Source: an uncultured Pelagibacteraceae bacterium
GTDB lineage: Bacteria; Pseudomonadota; Alphaproteobacteria; Pelagibacterales; Pelagibacteraceae
DNA length: 64,000 nucleotides
Direction of reading: 5' to 3'
NCBI GenBank assembly: GCA_902603555.1
Contig: CACKVD010000001.1
Span: 43,785 to 107,784 of the forward strand
Part shown: one piece after another, positions 58,901 through 64,000 of the stretch
Layout of the letters: every line of letters begins with the position of its first letter
Numbering within the stretch: the stretch's first letter is position 1
Notes under the pieces: model-generated
Told to the model about the DNA's origin: nothing
Databases searched by the model: none
What the model saw: only the letters and a program-made list of their open reading frames with translations
Position numbers and translations under genes: made by a program

Positions 58901-58956
58901 AAAAAAAAAGATAGTCCTTAAAAACCGGGAGCTAAAGATGGCTAAGAAGGACTATC
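58901..58956 (-). promoter_or_regulatory. Putative leader hairpin + U-tract abutting the LysE start codon
   Basis: Minus strand: GATAGTCCTT-(27 nt)-AAGGACTATC then TTTTTTTTT then ATG; perfect 10-bp stem at 58910-58956. Confidence 0.6.
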
Positions 58957-59019
58957 TAGACTAATATAGCAGATCTCAAAAAAAATGCATTATCGATTTT
59001 TTTCAAATATAAAGGATTT

Positions 59020-59316
59020 ATGAAAAAAAAAGGTCACAGGCCAGTCACTAGGGTCAAAAATCCAGAGCCAAAAATTGAGGATCCTGATTGGGTCATCTGG
59101 GCAGCCTGGGCTGACAGGATCACTTTTGAAGAAATTGAAAAAAAAACTGGTTATAAAGAATCCGATGTCATTAAAATAATGAGAAGATCTTTAAAACCTT
59201 CTTCATTTAGATTATGGAGAAAAAGGGTAAATCAAAAAAGCATTAAACATAGAAAAAAATTTGAATATTCACGAAAACAAATTACTAGTAAAATTAAAAA
59301 AGGTGACTATCTATAG
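59020..59316 (+). CDS. TIGR03643/DUF2805 family protein
   Basis: DPDWVIWAAWADRITFEEIEKKTGYKESDVIKIMRRSLKPSSFRLWRKRV. Confidence 0.85.
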   Translation: MKKKGHRPVTRVKNPEPKIEDPDWVIWAAWADRITFEEIEKKTGYKESDVIKIMRRSLKPSSFRLWRKRVNQKSIKHRKKFEYSRKQITSKIKKGDYL

Positions 59317-59319
59317 CAT

Positions 59320-59574
59320 ATGAAAAAAATAACAATTTATACTGGTCCAATGTGTAATTATTGTGAAGCAGCAAAAAGATTATTAACCAGGAATAATGCA
59401 ACTTATGATGAAATTAATATTGCAACAGTAGATGGCGCAATGGATGAAATGATTAAGAAAGCTAACGGTAAAAGAACTATACCACAAATATTTTTTGATG
59501 ATCAACATATTGGTGGTTACGATGAAGTAAGAGCTTTAGAAAAAGAAAATAAACTTCAAGATCTTTTAAAATAA
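59320..59574 (+). CDS. grxC: Glutaredoxin 3
   Basis: ITIYTGPMCNYCEAAKRLLTRN; TIPQIFFDDQHIGGYDEVRAL (CxxC active site). Confidence 0.93.
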   Translation: MKKITIYTGPMCNYCEAAKRLLTRNNATYDEINIATVDGAMDEMIKKANGKRTIPQIFFDDQHIGGYDEVRALEKENKLQDLLK

Positions 59575-59907
59575 AACAAAGTAAATCACTAAAAAAATCA
59601 AACTATACTCAAAAAAACTTTTAAAGATTGTTATTTGTTTTTCATTAAATCTTTGATTTACATATTTTCTTAGAAAATAAAAACCAATATTTACTGACAA
59701 AACTCCAATTATAAGACCTATAATAGTGGATTTAATTGTAAAGTTTTTGTAACCAAAATAACAAGCAGCAATAAAAGTAAACCAAGAAACTTTTGTAATA
59801 AATATTTTAAATATTATTCCTGCCTTTTTACTGAATACTGATTGTGTTTTTATTATTGAATAAGACCAAACAATTCCAATTAAAAAACTAATATACTTGA
59901 TAATCAT
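59566..59907 (-). CDS. Hypothetical multi-TM membrane protein
   Basis: 113 aa, several hydrophobic segments; convergent 9-nt overlap with grxC. Confidence 0.5.
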   Translation of the reverse strand: MIIKYISFLIGIVWSYSIIKTQSVFSKKAGIIFKIFITKVSWFTFIAACYFGYKNFTIKSTIIGLIIGVLSVNIGFYFLRKYVNQRFNEKQITIFKSFFEYSLIFLVIYFVLF

Positions 59908-59930
59908 TTTAGTGTTTTAAAAAAAAACTA

Positions 59931-60620
59931 TTATTGAAGTGTAATACTTACAGTTGGTTCATTAATCCACATAGAACAAGCAGTGTCTTCAACTCCAACA
60001 GCTGTTGCAGTATTAAATTTTACTTTAATTACTGGTGCTCTTAAAGTTTTTTGATATGGGGCAGTGAGTTCATAAACCATTACCGCATTATCTCCTGAAA
60101 CACTCATTGTTTTTGCTGACTCTGGTGAAGAATAACCAATATCAATATTAGAACTTCCTTCGTCACCATCTCTTGTGCCGTCGCCGGCTCCGTAACTTCC
60201 AGCATTTACTAAATACATTGTCTCAGCAACAGCTGTTCCACTACTTTCACCAACTGTCATTTGTGTTGCAGTTGCGTTATCACCTCCATCAGTTCTACAT
60301 AAGCCACCATCAACAGAAATACTTGCTGTTATTGTAAATGTTCTACTGATAGTTACTCTTAAGTGAGTGTAAACTATTCCTGGTGGTATGCCTGTGGTAG
60401 GTGCATATGCACCAACATCAGCGCCTGCACTAACTGAGGCTATGTCAGCATCCATATCTCTCTCACCAAGAGTAAAAGTTGTTGAGCATGCTAAATCTGT
60501 ACAAAGTTCAACTTTTTTCATTGTAACTTCGTATTGCGTGGGTTGTCCTTCATCTGAAGCTGTATAACCTCTTTCAATTATAAAGAATGTAAACAATAAA
60601 ATAAAAAATATTTTTTTCAT
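59931..60620 (-). CDS. Small secreted protein of unknown function
   Basis: Signal peptide MKKIFFILLFTFFIIERGYTA; Gly/Ser/Thr/Ala-rich, several Cys; 5 nt downstream of the beta-barrel gene. Confidence 0.7.
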   Translation of the reverse strand: MKKIFFILLFTFFIIERGYTASDEGQPTQYEVTMKKVELCTDLACSTTFTLGERDMDADIASVSAGADVGAYAPTTGIPPGIVYTHLRVTISRTFTITASISVDGGLCRTDGGDNATATQMTVGESSGTAVAETMYLVNAGSYGAGDGTRDGDEGSSNIDIGYSSPESAKTMSVSGDNAVMVYELTAPYQKTLRAPVIKVKFNTATAVGVEDTACSMWINEPTVSITLQ

Positions 60621-60625
60621 ATATA

Positions 60626-61513
60626 TTATGAGTTACCATTACTTATAACTACTCCAGTACTTTCAGATTCAATAGTAATTATGTTGCTTCTTTTAACTTT
60701 TGTAAGCATTTCTTCTCTCACATCAGAGTTTTCAAAAGGTGTATTAGAAAAACCATCTCCAATTATTGGTCGATTTTTTCCACCATAAATATAAGTTATT
60801 CTTAAATAATCCATACTATCACTTATATTATTATCATCATAACCAGCTTCTAAAGTTAAATTATTTGTAAGATTTAATGTTGTTGAATAAACATCACCTT
60901 CAGAATCTGTTGATCCTCTAATGGCTTCCCACTGATAAGTTGTCAAAGAAACCTTTGCCCATGGTGCATAGGGAACCTGGCCTTCAATTTCAAAATCATA
61001 CCCATCTAAAACTCTTTCCGTACTGGACCCAACTTCGTTAGCACCACCAAGTACATCTAAATAGTAATTTCCTGTCACATTGAAATTGGATGTTCTAAAC
61101 TCAGTACCAAAACCTAATCTGCTGTTGAATTCTATATCTGCATCAAAAAAACTATTTACTCCCAGAAATGAAGACCCATCTTCAGCTAAGAATCTTTTTC
61201 CTATTCCATAGTTTATGGATTGTCTCGTGTCTCCTAAAATGTGATAGCTGTTAAGTTGAGCTTGATAAAAAGTTAAATCATTTTCATTAACTGATAACGG
61301 TCGCACAATCATAATTGTGCCAGTTGGTTTATTTTCATTCTTAGCAGAAATAGAAACTTCGGTATCTCCAGGTCCATCAAGCAAGTTTTCTAAATATCCT
61401 TCTGCTGATTTGGAGCCTTTGTCATAAACCTTATTTAAAATATTATCTAAATCATTGGCATTGACTGAAGTTGATGCTAAAAGACCGATTAATAAAAAAA
61501 TAAATTTTTTCAT
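60626..61513 (-). CDS. Inverse-autotransporter-type (intimin/invasin) beta-barrel protein without passenger (start revised from 61549)
   Basis: Signal peptide MKKFIFLLIGLLASTSVNA; IAT_beta-like succession FYQAQLNSYHILGDTRQSINYGIGKRFLAEDGSSFLGVNSFFDADIEFNSRLGFGTEFRTSNFNVTGNYYLD...DGYDFEIEGQVPYAPWAKVSLTTYQ; ends just after linker-like KVKRSNIITIES. Confidence 0.65.
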   Translation of the reverse strand: MKKFIFLLIGLLASTSVNANDLDNILNKVYDKGSKSAEGYLENLLDGPGDTEVSISAKNENKPTGTIMIVRPLSVNENDLTFYQAQLNSYHILGDTRQSINYGIGKRFLAEDGSSFLGVNSFFDADIEFNSRLGFGTEFRTSNFNVTGNYYLDVLGGANEVGSSTERVLDGYDFEIEGQVPYAPWAKVSLTTYQWEAIRGSTDSEGDVYSTTLNLTNNLTLEAGYDDNNISDSMDYLRITYIYGGKNRPIIGDGFSNTPFENSDVREEMLTKVKRSNIITIESESTGVVISNGNS

Positions 61514-61562
61514 AAGTAAATTTTTAAAATTTAAGACTAGATAAATCAATATATAATATTTC

Positions 61563-61931
61563 TCATTTAGCTTTAAAAATCAAACAAACTCCATTATTAC
61601 AGTACCTTTTACCAGTAGGTTGTGGTCCATCTTCAAAAATGTGACCATGATGTCCACCACAATTTTTACAATGATATTCTGTTCGAGCATAACCTAGTAA
61701 ATGATCTGTTTTAGTTTCGAAAACATCAGGTAAAGATTGATAAAATGAAGGCCAACCTGATCCACTTTCATATTTGGTAGAAGAATCAAATAATCTTATT
61801 CCACAATTTGCACAATGATAACTGCCTTTACGTTTTTCATTATTTAATTCACTTGTTCCAGGAAGTTCTGTTCCATCCTCAAACAAAACTAATTTTTGTT
61901 CAGCTGTAAGATTGGGATTTTTTTTATTCAT
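61563..61931 (-). CDS. msrB: Peptide-methionine (R)-S-oxide reductase
   Basis: KGSYHCANCGIRLFDSSTKYESGSGWPSFYQ; YHCKNCGGHHGHIFEDGPQPTGKRYCNNGVCL. Confidence 0.96.
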   Translation of the reverse strand: MNKKNPNLTAEQKLVLFEDGTELPGTSELNNEKRKGSYHCANCGIRLFDSSTKYESGSGWPSFYQSLPDVFETKTDHLLGYARTEYHCKNCGGHHGHIFEDGPQPTGKRYCNNGVCLIFKAK

Positions 61932-61935
61932 CTGA

Positions 61936-62829
61936 TTATATTAATTTAGCACATGATTGATGTAAAAAAGAGTGCAATTCAACAAGTTTATTAAAATCTT
62001 TATTATATCCGCCACCTAAAACTCCACATAACGGAATACCTTTTGAAAAAAAATTTTGAGTTACTATTTCATCTCTTTTTTTAATTCCCTCGTCTGAAAT
62101 GTTTAATTTACCTAAACGATCGTTGAAATGAACATCAACACCAGCAATATAAAAGACATAATCAAAATTTTCTTGATTTAGCTGATTTAAATAAAATTTA
62201 AGTACCTTTAAGTATTCTTTATCTTCCATATTATCATTTAGTTCTACATCAAGATCACTAATTGATTTTTTTGCAGGATAATTAGATTTGGAATGCATAC
62301 TAAAAGTAAATACATTTTTATTATCTTTAAATATTTCAGAGTTACCGTTACCTTGATGAACATCTAAATCAACAATTAAAATTCTTCCAGCTAATCCACG
62401 ATCAAGTAAATACTGGGCAGCGACTGCTACATCATTAAATACACAATAACCCGCGCCTCCATCAAAGTTTGCATGATGACTTCCACCAGCAGTATTGCAA
62501 GCAAGACCATATTTGATTGCAAGTTTTGAAGCTAGAACTGTTCCACCTGTTGCAACTAAAGATCTTTGGACAACACTATCAACTAACGGAAAACCAATCT
62601 TTTTAATACCATTTTCATCTAAAGTTTTATTCTTAATGTTTTTAATGTAATTTTCGGAATGAGCTCTTTTTAATGTTTCTTCTGAGCATTGATAAGGCTC
62701 ATGGAATTTTTTAACAATTTTCTTTTTTATTAAATAATTAGCGAGTTCACCAAATTTTTCTATTGGAAATTTATGATCATCACCAATTTTTGCAAAATAA
62801 TCTTTATGATTCACAACAGGTAAATCCAT
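61936..62829 (-). CDS. Histone deacetylase family (AcuC/class IV HDAC-like) deacetylase
   Basis: NTAGGSHHANFDGGAGYCVFNDVAVAAQYLL; RILIVDLDVHQGNGNSEIF; GVDVHFNDRLG. Confidence 0.9.
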   Translation of the reverse strand: MDLPVVNHKDYFAKIGDDHKFPIEKFGELANYLIKKKIVKKFHEPYQCSEETLKRAHSENYIKNIKNKTLDENGIKKIGFPLVDSVVQRSLVATGGTVLASKLAIKYGLACNTAGGSHHANFDGGAGYCVFNDVAVAAQYLLDRGLAGRILIVDLDVHQGNGNSEIFKDNKNVFTFSMHSKSNYPAKKSISDLDVELNDNMEDKEYLKVLKFYLNQLNQENFDYVFYIAGVDVHFNDRLGKLNISDEGIKKRDEIVTQNFFSKGIPLCGVLGGGYNKDFNKLVELHSFLHQSCAKLI

Positions 62830-62831
62830 TT

Positions 62832-63782
62832 TTATTCAATAATACGAATTGGTTTACCATTAACACAGCTCTCTAATCCTTCAATCATTTGATTATAATA
62901 GATGCCGTAATTTTCTGTTGTCACATATCCAATATGTGGAGTTAATAATGCATTAGGTAAAAATCTTAATTTATTATTTTCTGGTAAAGGCTCCTTTTCA
63001 TATACGTCTAATCCTGCTCCTGCAATTTCATTTGTTGATAAAGCAATTATCAAATCATCTTCATTTATTATTGGACCTCTAGATGTGTTTATTAAAAAAG
63101 CAGTTTTTTTCATTTTATCCATCTCTTTAATAGTAATACAATTTTTGTATCTTTCTCCTCCTTGGACATGGATAGATAAAAAATCAGATGATTTTATTAA
63201 ATCTTCTTTGCTACATGGAAGCACATCTAATTCTTTGCAGGTATCTAAATTCAAGTTTTCACTCCACGCCATAACTTGCATACCAAAGGCTTTACCAATT
63301 TTAGCAACTTGAGAACCTACTCTGCCTAATCCAATTAAGCCTAAAATTTTTCCTTTTAATTCAATTCCTAAGGTTGTTTGCCAATAGCCTTGATACATAT
63401 TATCGATTTCTTCTTTCAAATTTCTTGCAAGACCCAATATTAAAGCCCAAGTTAGTTCAGGAGTGGGATGTATATTAGAATCTGTTCCACAAACAATGAT
63501 TTTTCTTTTTTTTGCAGCCTCAAGATCAATTGATCTATTTCTTAAACCACTCGTGATGATGAATTTTAATTTGCTTAAGTTATCAATTAAATTTTTTGTC
63601 ATTGGTGTTCTTTCCCGCATTATCAATAAGGCTTCAAAATCAGCTAATTGATCTATGGCATCTGCTTCGTCAATAAATGGTTTGCTAAAAATTTTAAATT
63701 CGTATTTTCCAGATAGTTTTTCTAAATCCACAAATTGTTGTGAAACATTTTGATAATCATCTAATATAGCAACCTTAAGCAT
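62832..63782 (-). CDS. D-2-hydroxyacid dehydrogenase family protein
   Basis: KILGLIGLGRVGSQVAKIGKAFGMQVMAWS; FLINTSRGPIINEDDLIIAL; LLTPHIGYVT. Confidence 0.92.
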   Translation of the reverse strand: MLKVAILDDYQNVSQQFVDLEKLSGKYEFKIFSKPFIDEADAIDQLADFEALLIMRERTPMTKNLIDNLSKLKFIITSGLRNRSIDLEAAKKRKIIVCGTDSNIHPTPELTWALILGLARNLKEEIDNMYQGYWQTTLGIELKGKILGLIGLGRVGSQVAKIGKAFGMQVMAWSENLNLDTCKELDVLPCSKEDLIKSSDFLSIHVQGGERYKNCITIKEMDKMKKTAFLINTSRGPIINEDDLIIALSTNEIAGAGLDVYEKEPLPENNKLRFLPNALLTPHIGYVTTENYGIYYNQMIEGLESCVNGKPIRIIE

Positions 63783-64000
63783 TTTTAATTTCCTTATTTG
63801 ATAAAAATAAACCTAATATAATTAAAATTGCACCAATCAAGTGAAAAAATTGAAATTGTTCTTTATAAAAAAATATTGCCATTATTGTACTAAATAGAGG
63901 TATTAAAGATAAGAAAATTCCTGCTCGATTAGCTCCAATAATAGAAACAGCTCCTGCCCAACAATAATAAGAACCTATACTTGGGAATAGGGCGAGAAAA
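63775..64000 (-). CDS. EamA/DMT family transporter (partial, runs off right edge)
   Basis: Minus strand reads FLALFPSIGSYYCWAGAVSIIGANRAGIFLSLIPLFSTIMAIFFYKEQFQFFHLIGAILIILGLFLSNKEIKNA*; 8-nt overlap with the dehydrogenase start; not in the ORF track. Confidence 0.8.
   Translation of the reverse strand, partial: FLALFPSIGSYYCWAGAVSIIGANRAGIFLSLIPLFSTIMAIFFYKEQFQFFHLIGAILIILGLFLSNKEIKNA

Noticed and set aside
1-64000. Looked for CRISPR arrays, transposases, integrases, toxin-antitoxin pairs, tRNA/rRNA genes
   Set aside because: None recognised by eye; a tRNAscan/Infernal run would be needed to exclude small RNAs

Overview
AT-rich, gene-dense, mostly operonic window. Gene content and order look like a SAR11 / Candidatus Pelagibacter-type alphaproteobacterial chromosome; this is inferred from recognised protein families, no database search was run. 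Main blocks: (1) about 1-13.5 kb, a methylated-amine locus: TMAO/betaine-type substrate-binding protein (partial, minus strand), TMAO demethylase-like DUF1989+GcvT fusion, a small putative wHTH protein, a lone sarcosine-oxidase-beta-like oxidoreductase, two glutamine-synthetase-family proteins, a three-subunit glutamate-synthase-like (N-methylglutamate synthase-type) set and an Amt transporter. (2) 13.5-22.5 kb, PLP lyase and housekeeping genes (ZapE/AFG1, BamB-like, aconitase, LysE, CsaA-like). (3) 22.6-30.3 kb, ArgE-like deacetylase, allantoin degradation genes, NCS1 permease, ALDH and agmatinase-family protein. (4) 31.7-40.4 kb, polyamine-type ABC transporter with a FadJ/FadB-like protein and ectoine-utilisation-like EutA/DoeA homologues. 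(5) 40.5-45.4 kb, an uncharacterised flavin monooxygenase / DUF1185 / alpha-beta hydrolase / ALDH / EamA cassette. (6) 45.5-58.2 kb, two branched-chain amino-acid-type ABC systems flanking AzlCD, a CsiD/GlaH-like dioxygenase and a ProC-like protein. (7) 58.3-64 kb, LysE exporter with a hairpin/U-tract leader, TIGR03643, glutaredoxin, a passenger-less inverse-autotransporter-like beta-barrel paired with a small secreted protein, MsrB, HDAC-like deacetylase, D-2-hydroxyacid dehydrogenase and a partial EamA protein. No rRNA, tRNA, CRISPR array, transposase or phage gene was recognised. Best candidates for something under-described: the barrel + secreted protein pair (59931-61549), the LLM/DUF1185 cassette (40554-45437), the LysE leader hairpin (58901-58956) and a 23-aa ORF following livM (46746-46817).
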